Source: Streptomyces sp. CB02058 (lineage in GTDB: Bacteria; Actinomycetota; Actinomycetes; Streptomycetales; Streptomycetaceae). From it: a DNA stretch of 64,000 nt. A program made the translations under genes and the position numbers. The stretch covers positions 930,001 through 994,000 of the forward strand of contig NZ_LIPG01000003.1 of assembly GCF_001905505.1 (NCBI RefSeq), written 5' to 3'. The notes under the pieces are model-generated. The model did no database searches. It worked only from the letters and a program-made list of their open reading frames with translations, and had not been told where the DNA came from. Positions 7,877 to 16,371 of this stretch are shown here, piece after piece (positions within the stretch are counted from its first letter, which is position 1; each line of letters begins with the position of its first letter).

Positions 7877-9885
7877 GCGGGGACCTCCAGAGGGTCGAGC
7901 TTGTTCGCTTTCCGGATCTCGTCGACGATACGGCCGATGATCTCGGTGATGCCGAAGTCCTTCGGGGTGAAGACGGCGGCGACGCCGGCCTCGATGAGGG
8001 CGTTCGCGTCGGCCGGGGGAATGATGCCGCCCGCGATCACCGGGATGTCCGTCGCCCCGGCGTCACGCAGCCGGTTCAGGACGTCCGGTACCAGTTCGGC
8101 GTGCGAGCCGGACAGGATGGACAGACCGACGCAGTGCACGTCCTCGGCCAGCGCGGCGTCCGTGATCTGCTCGGGAGTCAGCCTGATGCCCTGGTAGACC
8201 ACTTCGAAGCCGGCGTCCCGCGCGCGTACGGCGATCTGCTCGGCGCCGTTGGAATGCCCGTCCAGGCCGGGCTTGCCGACCAGCAGGCGCAGCCGTCCGA
8301 CACCCAGGTCCCCGGCGGTGCGGGCCACCTTCTCGCGGACCCCGGCGAGCGGGGTGCCGGGCTCGGCGTTGACCGCCACCGGTGCGGACGAGACGCCTGT
8401 CGGCGCACGGAACTCGCCGAAGACGTCGCGCAGGGCCCACGCCCACTCACCGGTGGTGACGCCCGCCCGTGCGCACTCGACGGTCGCCTCCATCATGTTC
8501 TCGGTGCCCGCCGCGGCCTTCTTCAGCGCGGCGAGCGCCTCGGTGGCGCGGGGCTCGTCACGGTTGTCGCGCCACTCGTGCAGCGCGGCGACGACCCGTG
8601 CCTCGTTCTCGGGGTCCACCGTCATGATCGCCGCGTCCAGGTCGGAGGTCAGCGGGTTGGGCTCGGTCGTCTCGTAGATGTTGACGCCGACGATCTTCTC
8701 CTCGCCGGCCTCGATCCGGGCCCGCCGCGCGGCGTGCGAGGAGACGAGCTCCGACTTGAGGTAGCCCGACTCGACGGCCGCCATCGCGCCGCCCATCTGC
8801 TGGATCCGGTCGATCTCCGCCAGCGACTCCTCGACCAGGGAGTCCACCTTGGCCTCGACGACGTGCGAACCGGCGAAGATGTCCTCGTACTCCAGCAGGT
8901 CGCTCTCGTGCGCGAGCACCTGCTGGATGCGCAGCGACCACTGCTGGTCCCACGGGCGCGGCAGCCCCAGCGCCTCGTTCCAGGCGGGCAGCTGCACCGC
9001 GCGGGCGCGGGCGTCCTTGGAGAGGGTGACGGCCAGCATCTCCAGCACGATGCGCTGGACGTTGTTCTCCGGCTGCGCCTCGGTCAGCCCCAGGGAGTTG
9101 ACCTGGACGCCGTAGCGGAAGCGGCGCTGCTTCGGGTTCGCGATGCCGTACCGCTCGCGGGTGACCTGGTCCCAGATGCGGCCGAAGGCGCGCATCTTGC
9201 ACATCTCCTCGATGAAGCGGACGCCCGCGTTCACGAAGAAGGAGATGCGGGCGACGACGTCACCGAACCGCTCCTCGGGCACCTGGCCCGAGTCACGCAC
9301 GGCGTCGAGCACCGCGATGGCCGTCGACATGGCGTACGCGATCTCCTGGACCGGAGTGGCCCCCGCCTCCTGCAGGTGGTAGCTGCAGATGTTGATCGGG
9401 TTCCACTTCGGGATGCGGTTGACCGTGTACGTGATCATGTCGGTCGTCAGCCGCAACGAGGGCCCCGGCGGGAAGACGTGCGTCCCCCGCGAGAGGTACT
9501 CCTTCACGATGTCGTTCTGCGTCGTGCCCTGGAGCCTGTCGGGGTCGGCCCCCTGCTCCTCGGCGACCACCTGGTAGAGCGCCAGCAGCCACATCGCGGT
9601 GGCGTTGATCGTCATCGAGGTGTTCATCTGCTCCAGGGGGATGTCCTGGAACAGCCGCCGCATGTCACCGAGGTGCGAGACGGGCACGCCGACCCGGCCC
9701 ACCTCGCCGCGGGCGAGCACGTGGTCGGGGTCGTAGCCGGTCTGCGTGGGCAGATCGAAGGCGACCGAGAGACCCGTCTGGCCCTTGGCGAGGTTGCGGC
9801 GGTAGAGCTCGTTGGACGCCTCTGCGGTCGAGTGACCGGCGTACGTCCGCATGAGCCACGGCCGGTCCTTCTGACGTTCGGTCAT
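7873..9885 (-). CDS. meaA: Ethylmalonyl-CoA mutase (B12-dependent)
   Basis: 670-residue single-chain acyl-CoA mutase: an N-terminal substrate TIM barrel (about 1-500, with 'FDLPTQTGYDPDH') and a C-terminal cobalamin-binding domain. The B12 motif DxHxxG is 'LDGHSNGAEQ', followed by 'SILSGSH' and 'AGGIIP'. It rearranges ethylmalonyl-CoA to methylsuccinyl-CoA, the step after Ccr. Methylmalonyl-CoA mutase is a near relative, but the position directly after ccr and the single-subunit form favour MeaA. GAGG 6 bases before the ATG overlaps the ccr stop region; the gap to ccr is 8 bp. Confidence 0.94.
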   Translation of the reverse strand: MTERQKDRPWLMRTYAGHSTAEASNELYRRNLAKGQTGLSVAFDLPTQTGYDPDHVLARGEVGRVGVPVSHLGDMRRLFQDIPLEQMNTSMTINATAMWLLALYQVVAEEQGADPDRLQGTTQNDIVKEYLSRGTHVFPPGPSLRLTTDMITYTVNRIPKWNPINICSYHLQEAGATPVQEIAYAMSTAIAVLDAVRDSGQVPEERFGDVVARISFFVNAGVRFIEEMCKMRAFGRIWDQVTRERYGIANPKQRRFRYGVQVNSLGLTEAQPENNVQRIVLEMLAVTLSKDARARAVQLPAWNEALGLPRPWDQQWSLRIQQVLAHESDLLEYEDIFAGSHVVEAKVDSLVEESLAEIDRIQQMGGAMAAVESGYLKSELVSSHAARRARIEAGEEKIVGVNIYETTEPNPLTSDLDAAIMTVDPENEARVVAALHEWRDNRDEPRATEALAALKKAAAGTENMMEATVECARAGVTTGEWAWALRDVFGEFRAPTGVSSAPVAVNAEPGTPLAGVREKVARTAGDLGVGRLRLLVGKPGLDGHSNGAEQIAVRARDAGFEVVYQGIRLTPEQITDAALAEDVHCVGLSILSGSHAELVPDVLNRLRDAGATDIPVIAGGIIPPADANALIEAGVAAVFTPKDFGITEIIGRIVDEIRKANKLDPLEVPA

Positions 9886-9893
9886 GGCAGACC

Positions 9894-11231
9894 TCAGACG
9901 TTGCGGAAGCGGTTGATGGCGTCGATGTGCTGCTCACGCAGCTCGGTGTCGCGCACGCCCAGGCCCTCACGGGGCGCCAGGGCGAGCACGCCGACCTTGC
10001 CCTGGTGCAGGTTGCGGTGCACGTCGTACGCCGCCTGGCCGGTGTCCTCCAGGGAGTAGACCTTGGAGAGCGTCGGGTGGATCTTGCCCTTGGCGATCAG
10101 GCGGTTGGCCTCCCACGCCTCGCGGTAGTTGGCGAAGTGCGAGCCGATGATCCGCTTCAGCGACATCCAGAGGTAGCGGTTGTCGTACTCGTGCATGTAG
10201 CCCGAGGTGGAGGCGCAGGTGGTGATCGTGCCGCCCTTGCGGGTGACGTAGACCGAGGCGCCGAAGGTCTCGCGGCCCGGGTGCTCGAAGACGATGTCGA
10301 TGTCCTCGCCGCCGGTGAACTCGCGGATCCGCTTGCCGAAGCGCTTCCACTCCTTGGGGTCCTGGGTGCGCTCGTCCTTCCAGAACTTGTAGCCTTCCGC
10401 GTTGCGGTCGATGACCGCCTCCGCGCCCATCGCCCGGCAGATGTCGGCCTTCTCCGGGCTGGAGACGACACAGATCGGGTTGGCGCCGCCGGCCAGCGCG
10501 AACTGGGTCGCGTAGGAGCCGAGTCCGCCGCTCGCACCCCAGATCAGCACGTTGTCGCCCTGCTTCATGCCGGCGCCGTTGCGCGAGACGAGCTGGCGGT
10601 ACGCCGTGGAGTTGACCAGGCCCGGGGACGCGGCCTCCTCCCAGCTGAGGTGCTTCGGCTTCGGCATCAGCTGGTTGGACTTGACGAGTGCGATCTCCGC
10701 CAGGCCGCCGAAGTTCGTCTCGAATCCCCAGATGCGCTGCTCCGGGTCGAGCATCGTGTCGTTGTGTCCGTCGGAGGACTCCAGCTCCACCGAGAGGCAG
10801 TGCGCGACGACCTCGTCACCCGGGTTCCAGGCGTTGACGCCGGGGCCGGTGCGCAGGACGACGCCCGCCAGGTCGGATCCGATGACGTGGTACGGCAGGT
10901 CGTGGCGCTTGGTGAGCTCGCTGAGCCTGCCGTAGCGCTCCAGGAAGCCGAAGGTCGAGACCGGCTCGAAGATCGAGGTCCAGACGGAGTTGTAGTTCAC
11001 CGAGCTGGCCATGACGGCGACGATCGCCTCGCCGGGACCGAGTTCGGGCACCGGCACCTCGTCCAGGTGCAGCGACTTGCGGGGGTCCTTGTCGCGACTG
11101 GCGAGACCGGTGAACATCTCGGCCTCGTCCTTGTGCACGGTCACCGCGCGGTACGACTCGGGGATGGACAGGGCGGCGAAGTCCGCAGCCGTGCTGTCCT
11201 GCGATTGGATCGCGTCCAGGATTTCCTTCAC
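9894..11231 (-). CDS. ccr: Crotonyl-CoA carboxylase/reductase
   Basis: Medium-chain dehydrogenase/reductase of 445 residues. It uses NADPH and CO2 to convert crotonyl-CoA to ethylmalonyl-CoA, the committing step of the ethylmalonyl-CoA pathway and a source of extender units for polyketides. 'NVLIWGASGGLGSYATQFALAG' is the nucleotide-binding loop, and the sequence is close to the Streptomyces collinus enzyme as I remember it. The start is the GTG at 11229-11231 (VKEILDAIQSQ), with GGAGG 7 bases upstream. An upstream in-frame extension of 58 codons is Pro/Arg-rich and is rejected. It heads the operon behind a leader of about 230 nt and a promoter at 11468-11496. Confidence 0.96.
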   Translation of the reverse strand: MKEILDAIQSQDSTAADFAALSIPESYRAVTVHKDEAEMFTGLASRDKDPRKSLHLDEVPVPELGPGEAIVAVMASSVNYNSVWTSIFEPVSTFGFLERYGRLSELTKRHDLPYHVIGSDLAGVVLRTGPGVNAWNPGDEVVAHCLSVELESSDGHNDTMLDPEQRIWGFETNFGGLAEIALVKSNQLMPKPKHLSWEEAASPGLVNSTAYRQLVSRNGAGMKQGDNVLIWGASGGLGSYATQFALAGGANPICVVSSPEKADICRAMGAEAVIDRNAEGYKFWKDERTQDPKEWKRFGKRIREFTGGEDIDIVFEHPGRETFGASVYVTRKGGTITTCASTSGYMHEYDNRYLWMSLKRIIGSHFANYREAWEANRLIAKGKIHPTLSKVYSLEDTGQAAYDVHRNLHQGKVGVLALAPREGLGVRDTELREQHIDAINRFRNV

Positions 11232-11467
11232 GGTGATGCCTCCGGCAGATCGGGTCTCCGGCGTCGAGGGAAACGCTCGGAGGCCCCTGTGGTCAGGGGA
11301 GCGGTGCGGTGTGGAGGTGTGCCGTCGGTTCGGCGTGTGGTGCTGTGGCCTGCTCGGTGGAGCAGAAGGGTTGCCTGTGACGCAGGCGTCCGGGCGCGCG
11401 GACACGTGGTCTGCGGGGACAGCCGGCGTACGAGAGATCTCTGCACGCCGGCCGCCCGGACACCTTC
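11232..11467 (-). promoter_or_regulatory. Long ccr leader with hairpin
   Basis: If the promoter at 11468-11496 is used, ccr mRNA has a leader of about 230 nt with no gene in it. An 8-bp inverted repeat (GCCGGCGT/ACGCCGGC, 11422-11452) encloses the 10-bp palindrome AGAGATCTCT (11433-11442). A regulatory role is not shown; only the structure is visible. Confidence 0.35.
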
Positions 11468-11496
11468 AACGTATGGCACTGCGTGACAGGTGGCAA
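11468..11496 (-). promoter_or_regulatory. Predicted ccr promoter
   Basis: On the minus strand TTGCCA (-35) and TACGTT (-10, fits TANNNT) are separated by exactly 17 bp, a good match to the principal sigma consensus. It faces ccr, and the predicted start of transcription is near 11461. Confidence 0.55.
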
Positions 11497-11510
11497 GGCA
11501 CCCAGTGCCA
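11474..11510. promoter_or_regulatory. Dyad overlapping the ccr promoter, candidate operator
   Basis: Perfect 8-bp half-sites TGGCACTG (11474-11481) and CAGTGCCA (11503-11510) flank 21 bp. One half abuts the -10 and the other lies just upstream of the -35, so a bound protein would block the polymerase. The regulator is unknown. Confidence 0.45.
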
Positions 11511-11595
11511 ACAATTTCTCTCAGTTGTCATCTCGTAGGCACGCATGAGCAACATCATGGGCGGTATGTCGGGGTGCGCCCTCTTTTTACGGGGG

Positions 11596-12387
11596 CTACG
11601 GCGCGGTGCGGTACACGTACGGCGTCGTCGTGCTCAGTGCCGTGAAGCCGATCCTGCGCAGGATCGGTGCCGAGAGGTCCGTCGCGTCCACCTGGAGGAA
11701 GCGGTAGCCGAGGTCCGCGGCGATGCGGGCCCGGTGGGCGATCAGCGCCCGGTAGATCCCTCTGCCCCGCCAGGGCGCCGCCGTCCCGCCGCCCCACAGC
11801 GAGGCGAAGCCCGTGCCGGGGTGCATCTCCATCCGGGCCGAGCTCACCGGTTCGCCGTCCGCCGTCGCCACCACGGCGGTGAAGGTGCCGGGTGCGCCCG
11901 CGAGGCGCTCCAGCGTCTGGTGGCGCAGCCGCGAACCGTCCGTACCGAACGCCGCCTCGTGCGCCCGGACCATCAGGTCCACCCCGGCCGTATCGGTCAC
12001 GGCACGCAGTGTCACGCCCTCGGGGAGTTCCGCGGACCGGGGCAGGTCCTGGACCGCCGCGACCATCAGGGCCTCCGGCGGCTCCGGCTCGAAACCGGCC
12101 GCGGCGAGCAGACCGCCCAGACCGGCCGGGCCGTCATGGGCGTACAGCTTCCACTCGAACTCGGCGATGCCGAGCGTGGTGTAGTGCTCGATCTGCGCCG
12201 CGATCTCCGCCGTCGCGCGCTCGGTGGTGAGGCCGGGGGCCGACCACACGACACCGTTCCAGCCGTCGGGGCCGCCCGTCTGCCGTACGACGTCCCCCAC
12301 CCGCTCGACGCGGGTGGCGGGGCCGTCGGCGCGGGCGTGTTCCCTCATCTCGTGGTCGAAGGCGACCAGCATCTCTTCAGGATCCAT
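11596..12387 (-). CDS. GNAT-family N-acetyltransferase
   Basis: Protein of 263 residues with a C-terminal GNAT fold. The acetyl-CoA loop is 'GGGTAAPWRGRGIYRALIAHRARIAADLG' (motif RGRGxYRAL), followed by 'LQVDATDLSAPILRRIGFTAL'. The first half ('MLVAFDHEMREHARADGPATRVERV') is the divergent N-terminal domain common in Streptomyces two-part GNATs. The substrate is unknown. I start at the ATG at 12385-12387; no convincing SD precedes it, while GGGAG lies about 16 bases upstream. The region upstream in frame overlaps the divergent membrane nuclease gene and looks non-coding. Confidence 0.8.
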   Translation of the reverse strand: MDPEEMLVAFDHEMREHARADGPATRVERVGDVVRQTGGPDGWNGVVWSAPGLTTERATAEIAAQIEHYTTLGIAEFEWKLYAHDGPAGLGGLLAAAGFEPEPPEALMVAAVQDLPRSAELPEGVTLRAVTDTAGVDLMVRAHEAAFGTDGSRLRHQTLERLAGAPGTFTAVVATADGEPVSSARMEMHPGTGFASLWGGGTAAPWRGRGIYRALIAHRARIAADLGYRFLQVDATDLSAPILRRIGFTALSTTTPYVYRTAP

Positions 12388-12504
12388 GAGCGCATCCGAG
12401 CACTCCCTTTCCGGCTCGGCCAGTGGGTTTTCCTCCGGCGGCGCGTCAAGCGGCGGCTGCGGGGCACACGAAAGTGATCTTGAAGGTGCGGCGACGGACA
12501 AGGG

Positions 12505-13317
12505 GTGGGCAACACGATGGACATACGGACGCGCAGAACGGGCCGGCAGGGCCGCCGGCCCGAATTCGACGTCAGACGGACGGCGTTCGGCTTCGCCTTC
12601 CTCGCCCTCCTGCTCTGCGGCACCGGACTCGCGGTGCGCGCCGCCCTCAGGAGCGCCGAACGGCATCCGCTGGTCGCCGGGGCCTCCGTGGCCGCGCTGG
12701 TGGCGGCGGTCGTGGTGCTCCTGCGTCTGCGCCGCGGCCGCAGGGCGGCCGCCAGGGCCGCCGCGGCAGCCGTCGAGAGCGCCTACGAGGTCGTGGACGC
12801 CGCCCTGGAGGAGCTACCGGAGGCCGACGCCCTGCCGCGCCGCCCCGAGCCGCCGCGGACGGCGGGTCACGGGGGCGAGGACCCCTGCGGCCACGCGGCC
12901 GTCGATCCGTACGACTTCGAGGGCATGAACCCCTACGACTTCGAGGAGGCCGTGGCCGCGCTGTGCAGGCGCGACGGCTGCCTGGACGCCGAGGTCGTCG
13001 GAGGCGCCGGCGACCTCGGCGCGGACGTGGTGGGGACCACGCCGGACGGCCGCCGCCTGGTCGTGCAGTGCAAGAGGTACACGCGTGACAACAAGGTCGG
13101 CTCGCAGGACCTCCAGCGCTTCGGCGGCACCTGTTACGCGGTGCACGGCGCTGAGGCGGCCGTGGTCGTCACCACCGGTGAATTCACCGAACCGGCCCTC
13201 GAGTACGCCGAGCGGTGCGGCATCGTCTGCATCGGTCGCGACGGACTCACCGCGTGGAGCGAGGGCGCCGCGCCGCCCTGGTACGCGAGCGCGTCCGTGC
13301 AGGCCGCCGAGGGGTGA
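12505..13317 (+). CDS. Membrane-anchored Mrr/RecB-like restriction endonuclease-fold protein
   Basis: About 270 residues. Two TM segments (about 26-46 and 57-73) precede a short Ala/Arg helix and then a restriction-endonuclease-like domain from about 140. The nuclease core motif is visible: 'DLGADVVGTTPDGRRLVVQCKRY' gives D...QxK, and 'VGSQDLQRFGG' follows, typical of the Mrr_cat group. Proteins of this type are widespread in Streptomyces and their job is not settled; cleavage of modified or foreign DNA at the membrane is a guess. The start could be the GTG at 12505 or the ATG at 12517; the latter has GGTGGG 7 bases upstream. Confidence 0.8.
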   Translation: MGNTMDIRTRRTGRQGRRPEFDVRRTAFGFAFLALLLCGTGLAVRAALRSAERHPLVAGASVAALVAAVVVLLRLRRGRRAAARAAAAAVESAYEVVDAALEELPEADALPRRPEPPRTAGHGGEDPCGHAAVDPYDFEGMNPYDFEEAVAALCRRDGCLDAEVVGGAGDLGADVVGTTPDGRRLVVQCKRYTRDNKVGSQDLQRFGGTCYAVHGAEAAVVVTTGEFTEPALEYAERCGIVCIGRDGLTAWSEGAAPPWYASASVQAAEG

Positions 13318-13333
13318 ACCCGCCGGGCCGGGC

Positions 13334-14149
13334 TCAGTGCTCCTTCAGCGCCTGCTGGATCGTGCGCATGATCTCGTCCAGCGGCGCGTCGGTACGGGCC
13401 ACGGTGACCAGCACCTCGCCCTCGGTGGACACCGAGGCGGCCGGGGCCTTCGAGGGCTCGGCGCCCACGGTCCGCCCGGCCCCGATGCCCGTGCCGAAGG
13501 TCTCCCGGACGATCGCGAAGGCGTGGTCGAGCTGCGTCTCCACATCGCCCTGGCCGTCGGCCCGCAGCCAGCGCCGCAGCACATGGTTGTGCGCGGTCAC
13601 CACCGCGGACGCGGCCACCTCGGCGAGCAGGGGGTCGTCGTTGCCGACATGGTGGTCGCGCTCGTCGAAATGGCCCAGCAGATAGCGCGTGAACAGGCGC
13701 TCGTAGCGGGCCACCGACGCGATCTCGGCCTCCCGGAGCGTGGGTACCTCGCGGGTCAGCTTGTAGCGCGCCACGGAGACCGCGGGCTTCGCCGCGTACA
13801 TCTTCATGACCTCCTTGATGCCGCGGCACACGGTGTCGAGCGGGTGCTCGTGCGCGGGTGCGGCATTGAGGACGGCCTCGGCCCTGACGAGGGTGTCGTC
13901 GTGGTCCGGGAAGATGGCCTCTTCCTTGGAGCGGAAGTGGCGGAAGAAGGTGCGCCGGGCGACCCCGGCCGCCCCGGCGATCTCGTCGACCGTGGTCGCC
14001 TCGTACCCCTTCGTGGCGAAGAGTTCCATCGCCGCCGCAGCCAGTTCACGGCGCATTTTGAGCCGTTGGGCGGCGGCCCGGGTGACGGCGGCACTCTCCG
14101 GGGCATCCGTCGCGGCGGAGGAACGAGGGGACTTGGCGGGTTGGGACAT
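13334..14149 (-). CDS. TetR-family regulator
   Basis: 271-residue regulator. The N-terminal helix-turn-helix is 'FATKGYEATTVDEIAGAAGVARRTFFRHFRSKEEAIF'; the ligand domain follows and ends with an extra tail of about 55 residues. It lies 91 bp downstream of the tandem 3-hydroxyacyl-CoA dehydrogenase gene on the same strand, so the two are probably co-transcribed and it may control acyl-CoA use (inference). The start at the ATG at 14147-14149 (MSQPAKSPRSS) has no clear SD; another ATG six codons upstream is possible. Confidence 0.85.
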   Translation of the reverse strand: MSQPAKSPRSSAATDAPESAAVTRAAAQRLKMRRELAAAAMELFATKGYEATTVDEIAGAAGVARRTFFRHFRSKEEAIFPDHDDTLVRAEAVLNAAPAHEHPLDTVCRGIKEVMKMYAAKPAVSVARYKLTREVPTLREAEIASVARYERLFTRYLLGHFDERDHHVGNDDPLLAEVAASAVVTAHNHVLRRWLRADGQGDVETQLDHAFAIVRETFGTGIGAGRTVGAEPSKAPAASVSTEGEVLVTVARTDAPLDEIMRTIQQALKEH

Positions 14150-14240
14150 GAGGTGAACGTAACCCATCGGTGCAGGGGAGTGCGCCCGTGGGGGCGGGTC
14201 GCCCGAGGGCCCCAGCAACCCGCCCCATCCCGCGCCGGTA

Positions 14241-16022
14241 TCAGCGGCGGGCATATTCGCGGAAGCCGCGCCCCGTCTTGCGGCCGAGGCAGCCGGCGGC
14301 CACCAGGTGTTCGAGCAGCGGCGCCGGTGCCAGGCCCGGGTCGCGGAACTCGCTGTGCAGAACCTTCTCGATGGCGAGCGAGACGTCCAGGCCGACCACG
14401 TCCAGGAGTTCGAACGGCCCCATCGGGTAGCCGCCGCCCAGCTTCATCGCCGCGTCGATGTCGTCGAGCGTCGCGTAGTGCTCCTCGACCATCTTGATCG
14501 CGTTGTTGAGGTAGGGGAAGAGCAGCGCGTTCACGATGAACCCGGCCCGGTCACCGCAGTCGACGGGGTGCTTGCGCACCTTCAGGCAGACCTCGCGGAC
14601 GGTGGCGTGCACGTCGTCGGCGGTCAGCACCGTGCGGACCACCTCGACCAGCTTCATCGCGGGAGCCGGGTTGAAGAAGTGCATCCCGATGACGTCCTCG
14701 GGGCGCGACGTCACCCGCGCGACCGCCACGACCGGCAGCGACGAGGTGGTGGTGGCGAGCACCGCACCCGGCTTGCAGACCTTGTCCAGCGTCTGGAAGA
14801 GCTGCCGCTTGATCTCCAGGTCCTCGGCGACCGCCTCGACCGCGAGATCGACGTCGGCGAAGGAGTCCAGCGAGCCCGCCGCGGTGATGCGGGCGAGCGT
14901 CTCGTCCCGCGCCTCCTCCGTCAGCCGCCCCTTGGCGACGGAGCGCTCCAGGGACTTCGCGATCCGTCCCTTGGCCGTGTCCGCCTTCTCCTGGCTGCGG
15001 GCGGCGAGCACCACGGAGTATCCGGCCTTCGCGAAGACCTCGGCGATACCGGAGGCCATCGTGCCCGACCCGGCCACACCCACCGAGGAGACCTCGCGCC
15101 CGGGGACCGCGCCCGCGCTCCGTGACGGGGTCAGTGCGTCCGGCACCACGTCCTGGCTGCCGGCGGCGGCGTACGTGTAGAAGCCGCGGCCCGCCTTGCG
15201 GCCGGTCAGCCCCGCCTCGCTGAGCTGGCCCAGCACCGGGGCCGGGGCGTGCAGCCGGTCGTGGGACTCGGCGTACATGGCCTCCAGGACCGTGCGGGCC
15301 GTGTCGATGCCGATCAGGTCGAGCAGCGCCAGCGGGCCCATCGGCAGACCGCAGCCCAGCTTCATCGCCGCGTCGATGTCCTCACGGGAGGCGTAGTTCG
15401 CCTCGTACATCGCGGCGGCCTGGTTGAGGTAGCCGAACAGCAGGCCGTCCGCGACGAAGCCCGGGCGGTCACCGACCGCGACCGGCTCCTTGCCGAGCTC
15501 ACGTGCGAGCCGGGTGACGCTCTCCACGGCGGGCGGGGCGGTCAGCACGGAGGAGACCACCTCGACCAGCTTCATCGCGGGCGCCGGGTTGAAGAAGTGC
15601 AGGCCGAGGACCCGCTCGGGGCGCTGCGACTCGGCGGCCAGCCGGGTCACGGACAGGGCGTTCGTGCCCGTCGCCAGGATCGTGGTGGGGGGGACCACCG
15701 CGTCGAGCTCCCGGAAGACCTGCTGCTTGATCTCGTACGTCTCCGGCACGACCTCGATGACCAGCTCCGCGTCCGCGGCGGCCTGAAGGTCGGAGAACGT
15801 ACGGAACCGGGCGAGGATGTCGCGCCGCTCCTGCTCCGTGATCCGCTCACGGCTCACGGCGCGGGCGGTGGAGGCTTCGAGGGAGGCGACGGCCTGGCGG
15901 GCGGCGGCTTCGCTGATGTCGATGCCGATGACCTCGCGGCCCGCACGGGTCAGGACCTCGGCGATGCCGGTTCCCATCGTGCCGAGGCCGACGACGGCAA
16001 TGGTGGTGAGCGGGGTGTCCAT
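14241..16022 (-). CDS. Tandem 3-hydroxyacyl-CoA (3-hydroxybutyryl-CoA) dehydrogenase
   Basis: 593 residues made of two complete 3-hydroxyacyl-CoA dehydrogenase units, about 1-290 and 305-593. Each has its own NAD loop ('VVGLGTMGTG' and 'VAGSGTMASG'), the catalytic-His segment 'HFFNPAPAMKLVEVV' and the C-terminal 'GRKAGRGFYTYA'/'GRKTGRGFREYA' motif. The reaction is oxidation of (S)-3-hydroxyacyl-CoA or its reverse. Next to the ccr operon it may link acetoacetyl-CoA and crotonyl-CoA (inference). Normal bacterial 3-hydroxybutyryl-CoA dehydrogenases are about 285 residues, so this is an internal duplication. Start at the ATG at 16020-16022 with GGAG 7 bases upstream. Confidence 0.92.
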   Translation of the reverse strand: MDTPLTTIAVVGLGTMGTGIAEVLTRAGREVIGIDISEAAARQAVASLEASTARAVSRERITEQERRDILARFRTFSDLQAAADAELVIEVVPETYEIKQQVFRELDAVVPPTTILATGTNALSVTRLAAESQRPERVLGLHFFNPAPAMKLVEVVSSVLTAPPAVESVTRLARELGKEPVAVGDRPGFVADGLLFGYLNQAAAMYEANYASREDIDAAMKLGCGLPMGPLALLDLIGIDTARTVLEAMYAESHDRLHAPAPVLGQLSEAGLTGRKAGRGFYTYAAAGSQDVVPDALTPSRSAGAVPGREVSSVGVAGSGTMASGIAEVFAKAGYSVVLAARSQEKADTAKGRIAKSLERSVAKGRLTEEARDETLARITAAGSLDSFADVDLAVEAVAEDLEIKRQLFQTLDKVCKPGAVLATTTSSLPVVAVARVTSRPEDVIGMHFFNPAPAMKLVEVVRTVLTADDVHATVREVCLKVRKHPVDCGDRAGFIVNALLFPYLNNAIKMVEEHYATLDDIDAAMKLGGGYPMGPFELLDVVGLDVSLAIEKVLHSEFRDPGLAPAPLLEHLVAAGCLGRKTGRGFREYARR

Positions 16023-16371
16023 CACGGGACTCCAGGGTGAGTGACGACTGTGAGGAGCACGGCGGCGCGCGGGGCCGGGGAACGGCCGGCGCTCGGTGTG
16101 CGGAAAAGGCGTGTCGTGGTGCACGGTTCCGGCCGCCCAGGGCGCACCGGGGGGAAAGGGTGACGGGCTCTGTCCCGGAGCCACGTCTCACAAACTGCCG
16201 AACCGACAAGCACTCCGGGTGGCTGCGTCACCAGGCCACCGGAGTCGACGGGGTGTGTGTCCCGCTCACCTGAGCTTAACCGGCGAGTAACGAGCGCGCC
16301 AGCCCTGGGGGCTTGTGCGCCGGCACACAGTTCGGCGAACACCGTGAGTGCGCGTCTATAAACTCACCGTC
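16023..16371. other. 349-bp divergent intergenic region
   Basis: It separates the dehydrogenase (minus) from the small HEAT-repeat gene (plus). No coding sequence is seen. The only notable element is TTAACCGGCGAGTAA (16276-16290), an imperfect dyad like TetR-type sites near fatty-acid genes. TATAAA at 16357-16362 lies 9 bases before the ATG of the HEAT gene and may give a nearly leaderless transcript. No firm -35 is visible for either gene. Confidence 0.4.

Noticed and set aside
11232-11405. 58-codon upstream extension of Ccr
   Set aside because: Pro/Arg/His-rich, not in known Ccr proteins, and the GTG at 11231 has GGAGG at a proper distance.
12388-12666. N-terminal extension of the GNAT protein by 93 codons
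   Set aside because: The added part is Pro/Glu-rich, overlaps the divergent membrane nuclease gene and has no family match.
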